DNA from: Merluccius polli
Taxonomy: Eukaryota; Chordata; Actinopteri; Gadiformes; Merlucciidae
Reading direction: 5' to 3'
Assembly (NCBI GenBank): GCA_030340625.1
Contig: JAOPHQ010005694.1
Coordinates: forward strand, 282,501-346,500
Length of the DNA: 64,000 nt
The position numbers were made by a program, and so were the translations under genes. Positions within the stretch are counted from its first letter, which is position 1, and every line of letters starts with the position of its first letter. The notes beneath the pieces are model-generated. The model ran no database searches, was not told the DNA's origin, and worked only from the letters and a program-made list of their open reading frames with translations. Positions 1 to 13,395 of this stretch are shown here, piece by piece.

Positions 1-350
1 GTAACCCGACACCAGGTACAGCATGCATTAGGCCTCACTATGCGGCCTGCCACTCAGAAGTGTGCACACACTCTCCTGGTCACACATGCACCTATCGACA
101 ACAATATCCTTGAAAGTCTGTCCATTTCCACTGGGGGTTTGCGGTGGCGGTAACTTGAAGCATAAGGTAAACAGGGACAGGAGCTCCAAGCATCTGCATC
201 ATGTAAGCGCTCATCCTCAGACCTCAGAGCCCCTCTAGCAGTTGTCCGGGACCATCTGGCTCGTCTTTCCTCCAGGGGATTAGAGGAAGTCTCAGCCTGG
301 AAGAAGGTGGGGGTAGGGGTAGGGGTTGAGTCAGATTAGAGGAAAGTCCT

Positions 351-432
351 GGGTGGTGGTGGAGGTGGTGGAGGAGGTGGTGGTGGTGGTGCTGGGTGGA
401 GGTGGTGGTGGGTGGAGGTGGTGCAGGTGATG
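351..432 (+). repeat. GGT/GGA-rich tract
   Basis: This is an imperfect GGTGGT/GGAGGT low-complexity sequence. Open frames across it encode only histidine/proline runs and are not genes. Confidence 0.85.
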
Positions 433-588
433 GGTGGTACGCTCCAGATTGAGAGCACAGTTTCCTCAGATTCCGGGATTGTGTGAATGCAAACAGTCAT
501 CACTTCACATTTTCCTGTCGCTATTGATTGGAAGTGTGTGCATTGCGTTGACAATATGTGATGATGATTTGGCAGTGACACGTTAGCT

Positions 589-590
<2 letters not shown>

Positions 591-650
<60 letters not shown>
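591..650 (+). repeat. (CA)30 microsatellite
   Basis: Sixty bases of uninterrupted CA. Confidence 0.98.
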
Positions 651-654
<4 letters not shown>

Positions 655-2111
655 TGGTGATAGGACTTTGGTGACAGTGACATTGGCAACAGTGATAAGG
701 GGGACTGATGCTAAGCCCTCAGTGTTAGCGTTTAGAGCAGATCAGTGTTCATGCACCCTTGCTGTGAGCAAGGATTTTATCCCCCCCCTCCCCCCCATCC
801 CTGCTCCTCTCATCTGTGTGTACTCTGATGGAGACTGGCTCTACACCTCCCAGCCTTTACTCCTTGCTCTAATTCTATTGCTAATCCATTTCATTCAAGA
901 CGAGCATCGTTGTTTACTTATCGTGGTCAGAAATGTGGGAATCGGAAAAAAAACAATAATTTCAAGTGCGAGAGTAATTACATACACACACACACCCACA
1001 TGCCACAGTGAATTATTGCATTTGTCAGAGATTGGAAATGCCTGAGGCTAATTTGATATTCATATTTCAAATATGCAACAGAAATATAACGAGCAGGGCA
1101 CCACTGATATCAACGCAGGAACTTTCGTTAGCACGTGAAAATGTGTTCCCCCCTTATGAACGAGGATGTGCAGGGTACGGCTGCATATCGTCAAAAGGAA
1201 TTGAACAGGAGGTCTCACTAGCGACTAAATCACAGGAGTTGACATTTCGCTGTTTCTGACATTTCATTTCATAAAGACCCTGGCGCCACAAAGAGTAGTG
1301 CTGAAAAATGAATGGGATTGGCACGTACGTACATGTGCTCTTTATCATTCACGTCTATGCCTCAATCTTTCTGGATTCCGTTCAGGCTCTCTATGGGATT
1401 TTATAAAGACCGGTGTGCAATGCAATCCCGTTTTAAACAACACCATGAACAGAAATAGAGGAACGGCCAATGCACCCTTGAAAATATTCATGATTCGACG
1501 ATTTTTTAATGCAGCTCAATACTAGCCTATATCATCAAAAAAAAAGATTTAGGGTGTTTTTACCCCATTTCATCACTGGGAATATTACAGACACAATTGG
1601 CCTATGCCAGGTGAACCAGGCGCCTGTGAGTTCGTCCAGGCATGCTGCGCACTACAGCATGCCGTCTGATTGTGGGTTCTTCTTCTTGGATGTGGGAGAG
1701 AGCACAGCCCTCCGCCTGTTTATGTAACCGATTAGTCCTCGCGACTGTGATAGTTTTAGGCTCAAGGCAATCACTAGATTCCATCAATATAGAGCGTGCA
1801 TGGCTGCCTCCTAGGATGTCATTACAGTGTGTTGTTGCAACCACAAAAAAAAAAATAGATTATTCAGATAGGATGTCATGGTGGAGGTCAAACTCTTACA
1901 TTCATTTCACAGAGAGAGAGACTGAGATCATATTTTATTGATGTGCATTCACGGTCCTGTGATTGGCATTCCCTTATGAAAGCTATACGCCTTGGTTTGA
2001 AACTGACAGACCTAATTCTTTTGTCTTTCTTAGGTGGATCGTGCAAACTAATTTAGACATTTCCCCCATTCTGCATCGGTTTCCTGGCCATGGTGGGTGT
2101 ATGCCGACGCT

Positions 2112-2880
2112 CAGTGTGCGAATTATACCACAGTCTCCGGGGGAGCCAGGGGGCGGGGCGAGTACGGGCGATTTTTGTTTTGTTTTTGTTTTAGGAGGGG
2201 GTTTAGTTTAAATGCTGATCCTATCATTAATAGCAACAGCATAGGCCTATTATAAAGAGAAAATCCGTTGCACACGGGTGGTGCCATAGGTCTGTACAAT
2301 ATTTACGAATATTTATGAAACACCCCGATCATGTTCATGTCAACAGATTTCCCGAATGGGCGACGCAAACTTAAATGAACTTGATAGTAAATAATCCACG
2401 GACCACCAATGATGTGTCTTTTGATTGTTTAATTTAATTAACTTAGAATTACTCAACAACTTACATTGTTTCACAATCACATGGGCTATAGCCTATAAGG
2501 CTGTACACAGAGCCAAACACACGCGATAAGAGCAGCCAGCGGCACCAACCATGAACAATATGGCAATAGCCTATTATTTACAATACAGCATACAGCTAGG
2601 ACTATAGCACAACACAACCCTCTCACTGCCTGGAGAGACGCCACATACAGTAGTGGGTGGAGCTGCAGCGCTCCCGCCACGCTTCAAGCGCCTCGTGCAA
2701 GCAGGCATCTTTGCATCTTTACATCTTTGAGGGAAAACCATGGCCAAAATATAATTTATTTGGCAATCATATCAATATTTTAGAGCTCCCCCAAAATTTC
2801 ACAAACCATGTTTCCAGGGGAGCTCAGGTGGCCACTAGGGGAGCCATGGCTCCCCCTGCTCCCCCCTAACTCGCACCCTG
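2112..2880. mobile_element. Non-autonomous hAT-like DNA transposon, 769 bp
   Basis: The ends are inverted: CAGTGTGCGAATTA at the left and the reverse complement of CAGGGTGCGAGTTA at the right (12 of 14 match). The element is flanked by a perfect 8-bp duplication CCGACGCT (2104-2111 and 2881-2888). A CAGNG terminus plus 8-bp TSD is diagnostic of hAT elements. Both ends also carry GGGGGAGCC-type subterminal motifs. No transposase frame is present, so it would have been moved in trans. Confidence 0.88.
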
Positions 2881-2888
2881 CCGACGCT

Positions 2889-5800
2889 GCTCATTAGCAC
2901 ACAACAGCAGATAAACAGGGGTGTAGAGCGTCTCTATGCTGCTAACCCTAGAGGGGGTTAATAGTAATGGTGGGGATGTAGGTGAGATGGGGGAGGTGAG
3001 GTGTTGCATGGTCGGGGGTTGTGAAGCTCATCTTCACTGTAGGTTCTCTGCACAGAGATACTCCCATAGACCACACCATAGTGGTGTCATATGGACCCGA
3101 TCTAACACATAGGACGGCCATTGAAGGACAACATTAGACATCAATTAGAGCTATTATAAATTAGAGGAGACAAATGTAGACATGTACAAGATATCTCTCA
3201 TTCATTTCATTTGAAGCTATGTTTAATTTTATTTTTGATAAATTATTGATATGGGTTTTATTTAGTCCTCTGGGATCCAATGTCTCCACAGAAAACATTC
3301 TTCTTGATAATGTGTAAACCAGCTTAAAACATGGGAAGCAGGCAGGGTTCAAGAAACGACGGCGACTGTGGAGGCAGCAAAGTATTGGGACTGTTTTCGT
3401 TGGCAGCTTAACAACCGAAAGAGCAGATGCATAAACAGAGATCACTGCGAGGCACGATCTTGGGAATAATGATAACTAGCATAATGGGGATCAAAGGCGA
3501 GGGTAAATGCCAGTCAGTAAGATATTGACTGTCACATGACATTTGCTGAGAGCTATCCCTTCAGCCCTATTTTTTCACAATATCATCTGGGTCCCTCACA
3601 CTTGGAGTGGAAGCTGTAGATAACGCAAGGGGATCACATGGGATTTTAGCGTTCCCAGATAATCCCCATTTCTGATTTCAAAGTAAATGTAGTAGTTGTA
3701 TTTTTATTGACTTTTACATGGTTACCACCTCATAAGTCATGACCCCATTAATCATGACCAAAATATGAAATATACAGCAGACATTCGTTTTTTTTATCAT
3801 TTCAGTTAATTACAGTTTTTTAAACATGATACAAATAGTAATAGCTACTTTAATATCTAATCCCATCAGTTTGCAAGCCATGGTACATTTAGGGACATTA
3901 ATCAAAAGACCACTTATGTTGTGAATTTCAGTCTTTGTGGGGCTGGCTGGGCTACGTACATAAGAGGTTTCACAGTTCAGGCAGTACACTGGCTGAACAC
4001 TGAGCACGGGAACTATAGATGTATGTAGACTGTACTAATTTCCAGGGAAGGAGAGAGAGAGAGAGAGAGAGAGACAGTAAACAAAAAAGCTGAGGACAAT
4101 AGAAAAGTAGCATCATTAGTTCTGCATACATAATCAGGAGCCACTGTAATGACTTTATGTCAAAGTGTGTCCCCCAGGGGATTAGGTGAGCCAAAGCAAT
4201 GTACAGTCAATAAGGCGTACGACACATGACAGCACGGTTAACGCCGTCAACTCAATATTGTAAATGTCTCTTTGCATTATATGTGGCAAAAAGTGGGATA
4301 TGGTGTCCCTCACAATGTTTTAAGGGCATTGCGGAACATGTTGAATATCGTATGCAAATCTAGTGCTTTTAATTGAAATTGAAGTCTGTTTTCTGCCTTG
4401 AACCTCAAAGCAAGCTATAAACTAGCCACTGTTTTGACCAGAAGATCAATGCTAAGCTCCAACTAATTAATGTAGAATGGTAAAGCCCGCTAGCTCCACC
4501 GCGCCACACTTTCTCTTTCACCCAAAGGCAAATCAGATGAAATCCATGCTTCTCACTCGGGGCCTTGCTCTTCACACTTTGTTTAGATGGCTTGAGGAAT
4601 ATGATTTCCTTGTTGGCCTACAAGGATTTAACTTAATTTGGTTGGATATATATGCGGTCTACAGCTTAAATGTGGTGTCGTCTGCACCACTAAAGGATCC
4701 CCTTGATTTTATTTTTCCTTTTGGTTTTCTGGGAAATAACTTGAATCCATAAGAGGATGGTGCTTTATTGTCACCAACAAAGTTATCCGGGGGGAAGCAT
4801 CTGAGCACAGTGGATTTATCATTTAAGGGGGACTGAGGACTCTCCCTCCCCTCACCCCTTTACTTCCCTCACGGCTGCCTCAATTGGGATTTATTTCCCA
4901 CAAACGCACATATCAAACCCTCATTCCCGCTGTCTATCTGCATTTGTTTACTCTAGCCAAAAGGGAAAGACCCAGAATGGTTACTTGCTTGTTTCCACAC
5001 ACAATCTTCCCGTAATTTTTAATCTCTTTTCAGCCTGTGCTTTGTGTCATTGTGCAGTCGCTTCATAAACTCCCACATTCACTGCCTTGAATTGTAATGG
5101 ACCCAGAAAACATTTCCCAAGCAGTGTTTCACAATATAGAGGAACTTATTTTGGCTATTTTGAGGGTTTTATTGGGAAAGGGGGAAAAAATGAACCACAT
5201 AGAAGTGGTTGTAACAAGATCTCAACAATCTGTACAAAATGTGTAGCGATGAGCTGCCGAGGTAATGTAGCTGCTTCTATTTCAGTCATAAATGCTGTAT
5301 CAAATTTAACCATGAAATCATCAAAGAGTAGCTAGCATGGCTTTATGTTTTTCCTATTGACAACATCCCCAATGAAACAAGTACTTGTTACGGACTTATT
5401 TGTTTTCCACAATAGCACGATGAAAGGAGTCAAAGAGTAGCCTGTGGCTACGGTCAGATGAATCCATCCCGACTATTAATTTGACCCTAATACCTAAAGC
5501 ATCTGTGCGGAGCAACAGTGAGGCGTATGGAAATGTTAGAGAGGCTCCACATCATCAGTTTGTTTCTCTTCAATACAGTAAATGAAGAGATGTATTTCTG
5601 TTTGAACGGTATTGTGTGCAAGCCTGTGCAAAACTGTGTCAGCTCTTGTAAGGAATCAGCATGCCAGTGTTGTCCTTATTATCGTATTGTCTTCCTTGCG
5701 TATCCTAGATCTTCCTCAGAACTCCTTTGCCTTTCATATCGCCTCCAATTTGTGTTTGACTTGTATTTGACAGCGGACTTCTGTTCTACAGAGGAAAATG

Positions 5801-8800
5801 CAACATTCAGAGAGGATCCTACATTTCTACAGGGGATAAGAAGAGACTTGCCTTGCTGGCTGTTCACCTGAGGGATATTACTGCTGTGTTTTTGTGCATG
5901 CACACTCATGGTCGCTTTACACACACACACACACACACACACTCAGAGACTCACCATGTCCCGTTCTTATTACATTTCCAATCTGGCTGTCGCTGCTCTT
6001 TTATTTGACACCACTTTGTTATCACAAACAAAACAACTGAGCCTTCTTTCTGTTGCAAGAAAACCTGGGCTTTATCTTCCTACACTTGGAAATCCAAAAG
6101 TGTCAGGTTGACTGCAGAGCACATAACAGTCTCTAGTTCTTGCATGATGAGAGATCTAGGGTAAGGAGAGCATTCAACAACTCCAGACCCCGGGATCAGT
6201 AAAGAAATCTAAATCTGAATGTCTTAGGTTATTAAGTTATATTGCTGTACCTCATCCTTACCTTTGAACTGACGCATTGAATTTGAATTATACTGGAGGA
6301 GTGAAACAAGAATCAAGAACATGGAGTCATTAGGTTTGGGAAATTGCTATATTGAGCATGAAAAGGAAATGCAATATCTTAAGACCCTCCCAATGCTACC
6401 TTGCAATCTGCTGTTTCAACACGTTGATACTTTTCCATGTCAAAGGTTGACATCTCATTTATAAATACGTACTTACATGCAACCATTAAACTAATTCCAT
6501 CCATCTACGTTGTGTATGCTTGCTTAGGAACCACACAGGTTTGTTTTAAAGGAGTGGCTCAGTGTCGCTAGTTGTGGACATTTTCGTGACGAGCCCAGTT
6601 GAAGAAGTCTATCATCACGAGTGAGTTTGTCTCCGTCTCAGAGGAATGGGTGTCATCTGTAGTGGAGGCGAGTAGTCATTACCACAGACCTTGTTGTCTG
6701 TGAACGCACTTATCACAATCTCACCACGCTCTTCTCAGCATGCGACTCTGACACAGGCCAGCCCATTTATGCCCCCGCTATTCCAGTGCATCTTGTTGTT
6801 TCAATCATAGAAGTGAGTCACCCTTAATTTCTGATAAATCCCTTTTCAAAAATCCCACAGTGAATAAATTGTTTAGTCTGACCATTTTGAAGAAAAACCT
6901 CATCAGAGATGAGGAAGCTAATATAAATGTAAATTATTCTGGCAGGAAGAACAAACCAGTAAATATTATTCTAGTCATTTAGGAAGGTTTTTTTTTCCTA
7001 TTTTTCCTTGATTTACTGCAAATGAAACATTTCCATTTATTGCATCAGATAAATGTTGACAATAGTTTAACAGCAAACATTAAACATAAATAAAATGTGA
7101 TTAGCTTACGGAGGTCAAATAAACACCAGAAATATAAGATAAGATAAATAAATATGTTATTTTAACAATAGTATTTGTCATTGAAAAGATGAATTAACCA
7201 CTGAGTCAAAGGAAAATGTAATCAGAGTCAGAATTAACGTGACATGCATTAAGCATGCTCATTGCTCTTGGGTTTGACTAATCCACATTAACAATATTCC
7301 ATGCATCTTTCATAATTATGCCTGTACTAAATAGTTAATGGAAGGAAATGTGTGGCACTGGCTGCAATGCACCAGACACATGAATTATCTTTTCTATACC
7401 TACGAATAGCCTGCAAATAGTGTGCTAGTGTAGATCTCCAGCCATATAATTCCAGTTCTTTAGTCGAATGATAGCCAGTAGATATCCCAGACAATAAACT
7501 TGTTCATGGTTTTATTAGATCTGTTGACACTGGCATCAGTCAAACCTTAACCTGAATCCTTCCCTGAAACTGCAGAGGAGGCAAATTTAATGACCAATTC
7601 ACAGAATGATGCAATTCACCAAAAATACACAGAGACAGATGGAGCGGTAACTGCAGATGGTTAAGGCAAGAATGGTAGCCACCGGGTGGTTCGCTGTGCT
7701 CATGTGTGAAATGTACATATCAATTTGTTGGCAGGGAATAATTTCATGTACACGCAAAGTGACTTCTGCCTCAGGTAGGCCGGGTTCTCTCATCTTCAAA
7801 AGCCTGTGTTGGCTTCTTTTTTTTCATCAAAGAGCTACCTCGCAAATGAGGTGAGAGGGTGAAAAAGTGCTATCCCACGGCATGTTTTTTTATGTTCTCA
7901 TATCTTGGTGAGATTATGGTTGGTTGGTTTTTCCACGATGTGGATGAGTTAGATTTCTTTAATTCTCTATCTTTTTTGACAAATGGCTGACATGTCTGCA
8001 TTAACATGTCATCATAATACACGTTGGATGGCTCATCACGAAACCACATGACACGCACTGCATAAGAAGCAGAAATTACGAAGGGATGCGATTGAGGCTG
8101 AATGACATTGAAAGTCTATTTGTCGAGGTTTAAGTCATTTAATTGACACAAGACCTTCAGTGACAGATGGATGTCGGACGGTCGATGGTTTGAAGCAGCA
8201 ACAAGAACAGATTAGATTAGCGTCATTATCTATGAGGAGTTGATTGGCCAATATCACGACAGAACACTCCCAGGCAACAGTATCTGGCTGGTTGCAGATA
8301 AGTGAAGTTTGGTGTTTACACTTCTGAACCCAATATGCCTCAGAGAGGGTTCATCAAATCTTAACTTCCAGAGTAAGTAAAGGTAAAAACAGCTTCTTTC
8401 ATTCTGATGCACATTCACTAGCAGAGGATGTGCCCTCGCTGAAGCAGAAAGCAAAACATCAAATACTGACACGACAATTCTCCATCAATGCTGGTTACAG
8501 AGACATATGGAGTGGATTGGCAGGATCCTCATGATGTCAAGTTTCAATTTCAAATGCAGGGCTGTTGACTAAGAGATGGCTAGTGGTAGAGTGCAGTCTC
8601 AACCCGGGAGATGCCTTGTGTTTACTGTTCACTTCACTAACATGTTTGTGTTGCTGCACACCACTGGTGTGTTATGCAGCAACAACCAAACAAGTGAGTC
8701 AGTGGAAGTGGTTGACTTGTTTGTGTTTAAATCAATCAGCCAAGATCGCCATAGCATATGCTTTATATGTTGACTGTGACAGAGCGTATACATTTACATT

Positions 8801-11458
8801 TTAACGGCTATCTGCTATGTTTGTATGTTTGCTTCACAAGGTAGTGTTAGTTTAGGCACATAGGGTAAAAAACAACAATTTTCTTTGACATTCTGCGGTA
8901 GGAGATAAAAAGGTACTGAACTTTCCAGCATGCAGTGCCTAATGTGTTTTGTATTTGAATCAAAAGCTATTGCCTCAGCCTTTTTTGGTGTTTTAAACAA
9001 TTATTTGTGGAAGCCAATGGCGGAACCAATCCCAGCAGGTTGTCTAGAAGCAATAAAAACACAGAAGAGGGACAGGCTCTGAAAGGGATTTTTGCCATTG
9101 TTGTATAATAATGCAATCTAGATTGTAAATAGACATGTCAAATAACAACAACATTACTTATATTTTATTTATTTCTACTTTTGTTTTTTATTTCTTTTTT
9201 TTGGCATCGGCACATCTCACATTAGTGAGATGCCATTAAATGGTCATTACAAACCTTACTGGATGCAACCCTCATTGAGGAAAGTATCTGCATAAATAAA
9301 AATGGTGGGTGAGATCCCACCTTTGCTTGACACCATAATGAGAAACCATTCATTGATTACTGAAGCCTGTCTCTCGCAGGTTGTCAACACTGCAACACAA
9401 TAGAGTAGTGTTGAGGGCTTTCACAGACTGGACCTGGGCAAGCTTTTTTTTCCATCTCATAAACACTACTTATTATCAATCGCATAGGGGGATTTGGGAA
9501 TGGCACACGCTGGATGTAACCCAAGCATGGCTGTAGGAACAAATGTCCTCTGACAGCAGCTGTGGTAACGCACTCTCCTCAAATCCTCTTCCTATGTATA
9601 TCGGAATAAAGGGGAGTCGGGTTACAGATGACATACCCTGGGTTACATGCCTTTGACTTTGAGTCATTAAGCACAAGCAGACAATTTCATCTGAAGTGAC
9701 TCACAAGTGAGGCTTAGTACAGTCAAAGCACAATCAAAATTCTAATTCTAAACTCAACAAATGTACCCACTTTTTACACACATTTAGCGTTTGGAAATAC
9801 AGAGGCGTTCGTACATAGGTTACCACATAATACAGCAATTGGATGAGTGATGACAACCGCAATCAGCATGTGAGATGCAACGTGCTCTGCCTCATTTGTC
9901 GCTGTCTCCACCATATGAGATTTTGCTATTTGGTTTATAGCGGCACTGTGGTGACAGATTGACAACACTTTTGCGGCAGCCACCGCCTGTGCATACATGT
10001 GTGCATCTAGGAGATGCACACGGAGCTGTCACCATACCGTTATCCAGCACATTCAGCCACAGCACTCCCAGAAGAAAACACATTACAGGACAACCACAGA
10101 AAACCTTGTCAAAGACCATGTCAAGACTCAAGAAAATTATAATGATGAAATATCTGATATTGCTTAAGCCTTAAAAGTGTGGTTGATCTGGTTTGGTGAG
10201 GGAATGATTTTAGACATTTAGGATTCATGGTAGAGATGGGTATTATATATGGATAAGAATCCGATTGAAGAGGTTTTTTCCTTTGTGTGCAGCTGTCAAA
10301 GCATCTTAGCCACAACTGTTCTCAAGTGACTGATCACATCTGGATCCCTAGGTGTGATTTGATCCAGGAAGTAATGTAGAGAAAGCACACCCTGAGGAGT
10401 AGTACTGTATTTGCATGGTTAGGCTTAAGAGAGCCCAAGAGAGACACAGGAAGCAAACGAAAGAGCTTGCATTAGGGACTGCCATGTCTATGATCTGCCT
10501 TGATTTATAAACGAACACCGTCTGCTTCAATTTGGGGTATTTCCCTTGAATTCAGTAATCTTTCTTCCACTTTCAAAGAACATTTAACCGTGTCTTCTTT
10601 CACTCCCCTTTTCTCTGAGCGCAGTCAGTGGAACAAAGCCACAGATAAAGCTCGACAGGGAGAGTGACTGACACAGCAGTCAATGTGTAATTAAAAGACC
10701 CTACTGCCAGTTTTAGCTTTAGCTAATGTGCAATTGTCTAATTAGCTTAATTTATTCCAAAGCATTTAAGTTTAGTCATTATTACCACATTTGTATTTGC
10801 TCTTTATTGCCTATTGCCTTTCATGATAAGCCCATATGGCAATTTTAATTGGTCAGAGGCGCAGACATGAAGCATTCAACATTATGGTAGGACATAAACA
10901 GTTTTTGCATGAGATACATTCTAGAAAAAACATGTACCGGCAGGGTACATGTTGGAATATACAATCCAGCGATGTGCAAACAGAGAAGAATAAATATCTA
11001 GAAATGGCAGTGGCAGAACCGTACATTTAGCGCACCATCAAGTAAAGGCACAAGACTGCATCCTTGAGTGAGCAGTTTCCACTGTAAGCAAACTGTAGGG
11101 GGTCAAGGATGGCGGTCATTGGTAATTAGAGTGGAAGGATATTAATGAAATTGTTTCTTTAGGTCTAACCTTGGCCTGTAGTTGAAAAACAACAAATTCG
11201 CAAGCAAACATCGCTTAACAAAAATGAATGCTGGGCTTTTAGCCATGTCCTATTTGTAGGCTTTGTTTGTCATATAGTTGTATGTATGTATGTTTATTCT
11301 ATTAAAGTGGCTGTAGACAACTTTTCAACTTTTCCCACCCTAGCCGATGGTGTCATTATTCTGTAGCCATTACACTGTGCAATCAACATTTACTTCATAT
11401 TGCTAAGTTAAAGCAAAAAAGTTGTCTACAAGACCTTGAAGCTATATACTGTATATAT
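2889..11458. other. No gene recognised; AT-rich non-coding DNA
   Basis: This holds small microsatellites only (GA at about 4053-4073, AC at 5919-5942). No exon with convincing splice sites and family similarity was seen on either strand. It may contain conserved non-coding elements, which cannot be told from one sequence. Confidence 0.6.
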
Positions 11459-11892
11459 TAGGGGTGTCACGATTGAAAATCGAAATCGATCGCAGGACAG
11501 GATCGAAAAAAAGTGGCTGTGTTTCTGGGGCTGTCATCTTGTGGCTCTTCTTTTTCACCAATTTGGTTAAATACGTTTTTGTTATATTTTAAAGAAATTA
11601 TTACAATTTTACCATATGGCCTTAGTGTGATACATTCCTAAAGAAATATAGTGGTTATATCACACATACCATATAGCCTATCTTTTTTAGCCTAAGAATT
11701 TGATGTTGTCAGGGCATAAAACCAATGATCTGTTGATCTTTACCAATCAAGACTTGATTATCTATCAATGGCATAACTGTAATATTTAAAAAAATCTTTT
11801 AATCGTTTTTTAAAATCGAAAATCGAATGGAATCGTTACCTTAAAATCGAAAGTCAAATCGAATCGTGGATTTAGATAATCGGGGCCCCCCT
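11459..11892. mobile_element. Probable hAT-like element with ATCGAA subterminal repeats
   Basis: The left end TAGGGGTGTCACGATTG is typical of fish hAT-like elements. Copies of ATCGAAA/ATCGAAT crowd both ends (11475-11510 and 11805-11875). The right end reads GGGGCCCCCCTTA, so the terminal repeat is decayed and no clear duplication remains. It is bounded on the right by poly-A and a (TA)n tract. No coding capacity was seen. Confidence 0.55.
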
Positions 11893-11896
11893 TAAA

Positions 11897-11938
<42 letters not shown>

Positions 11939-11941
<3 letters not shown>

Positions 11942-12577
11942 GGGTGACCCCGAATAGTCGACTATTCGACGATTCGATCTAAGGAGCCTGATTCGACTGC
12001 CAATCTCATAGTTGAATCGTCGGCAAAACACAGGATCATTCCATTCGGGCTATAGGCGGTGCTGAATGTCTGATTTTATATATAGTTTATTTCACAGGGC
12101 CCAATAAATCATGATATATAGCCTATTTTTGTATAAATATCAAGTGCAAAACACTGCCGCCGCGGTGCGTCTATGACACAAGTGCCGCCCCTAGCACCCA
12201 TAGGAAGCGTCGCGCTACGGCGCGTCAACAGGAATATAGTCGTCTCCGGAGCAGAAGAAAAACAAAAGAAAAGAAAAAAGCGCCTTTTCGGCGGCACTTG
12301 ACGCACGGTGACGCTGTGAAATAGGACAGTGGCGTGAAATGTCGCAGGGCGGCGCGTCGCTGCCACCGCCGGGGTGGGGGTGTACATAGAAAATAATAGG
12401 GGCGGCTGTTTTGACGTGCGCCGTTCAGCGGCGGTGTGCACCGCCAATGTCGCAAATGAGAATATGGATCAATGAGCAAAACAAAAGAAAAAAACATGAT
12501 TTGACGATCAGTCGACTATAGGCAAGACTTGATGAATCAGATTCGACTATGTAAATTCTTAGTCGGGGACACCCCTA
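11939..12577. mobile_element. Non-autonomous hAT-like element, 639 bp
   Basis: The terminal inverted repeats are TAGGGGTGACCCCGA at the left and TAGGGGTGTCCCCGA read inward from the right (14 of 15 match). It is flanked on both sides by ATATATAT, consistent with an 8-bp TSD but uninformative inside (TA)n. GTCGACTATTCG and CGATTCG motifs lie inside the left end and GTCGAATC/GTCGAC motifs inside the right. The centre (12150-12450) is unusually GC-rich with GCCGCC/GGCGGC runs. No transposase was seen. Confidence 0.8.

Positions 12578-12646
<69 letters not shown>
12578..12646. repeat. (TA)n between two hAT-like elements
   Basis: A TA run with one G interruption separates the elements ending at 12577 and starting at 12647. 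Similar tracts are at 11905-11938 and from 13250. Confidence 0.95.
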
Positions 12647-12649
<3 letters not shown>

Positions 12650-13249
12650 TGCTTAATTTGTAAAGTGGGAGGTCCCGGAACGCAGATGGGGTGTGGATCC
12701 GGCGGCTCATTACGGGGTTAGAGCTAATGGAACAAAAAAAAGCCACTGCCTACGGAGCTTCTTGGACTAAAAGAAACCTAAACAACGATGTTTGTACATC
12801 AGCCAATGTTTATTTTGGTTTCAGAACGAGGTAACACTGCACCGCATGAGTGCGGAATGTAAATTATTATTATTTTTAAATACACTGCAATATTTTCACA
12901 AGCAGCAATTATCTGACTGTCGGTTAAATTAACGGAAAAGAAACTTGCAAACAAAACAGCAACGTGCTTGTGGGCGCAAACCCCCCCCTCTCTTACCCTG
13001 AAAATTAAAAGAAATCGAAAAACACATTGACAATGCAAACACAAGGTTTTGAGGAACTTAAATGGGGAATAAAGACTAACAAGACATATAACAACATTGA
13101 ACACTGCAAAACAGTCGTTTTTGTTTTTTTTTTGGGCGATTTATTTTTCAGTGACACGAGAGGTGGCGGATCAAAACAAAAAGGTTCCGGATCCAACATC
13201 GGAGGAGCCGGAACATGTTCCAGCGTGTTCCGGCCCAAATTAAGCCCTG
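12647..13249. mobile_element. Non-autonomous hAT-like element, 603 bp
   Basis: The termini are CAGTGCTTAATTTG and, read inward from the right, CAGGGCTTAATTTG (13 of 14 match). The flanks are TATATATA and TATATAAA, a 7/8 match to an 8-bp duplication in a (TA)n target. GTTCCGG/CCGGAAC motifs lie near the right end and CCCGGAACG near the left. No transposase reading frame was recognised. Confidence 0.85.

Positions 13250-13395
<146 letters not shown>

Larger units (their letters stand above)
1..2103. other. No gene recognised; left end of window
   Basis: Apart from the GGT and CA repeats listed, this is ordinary non-coding sequence. Short open frames show no family resemblance. It is possibly intron of the tetraspanin gene, whose 5' end was not found. 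Confidence 0.6.

Noticed and set aside
336..689. Long frames encoding His/Pro, Val-Cys, Thr-His or Ile-Tyr repeats (also at 13005-13448, 31603-32064, 44423-44774, 53791-54092, 57085-57453 and elsewhere)
   Set aside because: These are translations of microsatellites (CA/GT, TA, GGT) and carry no gene signal.
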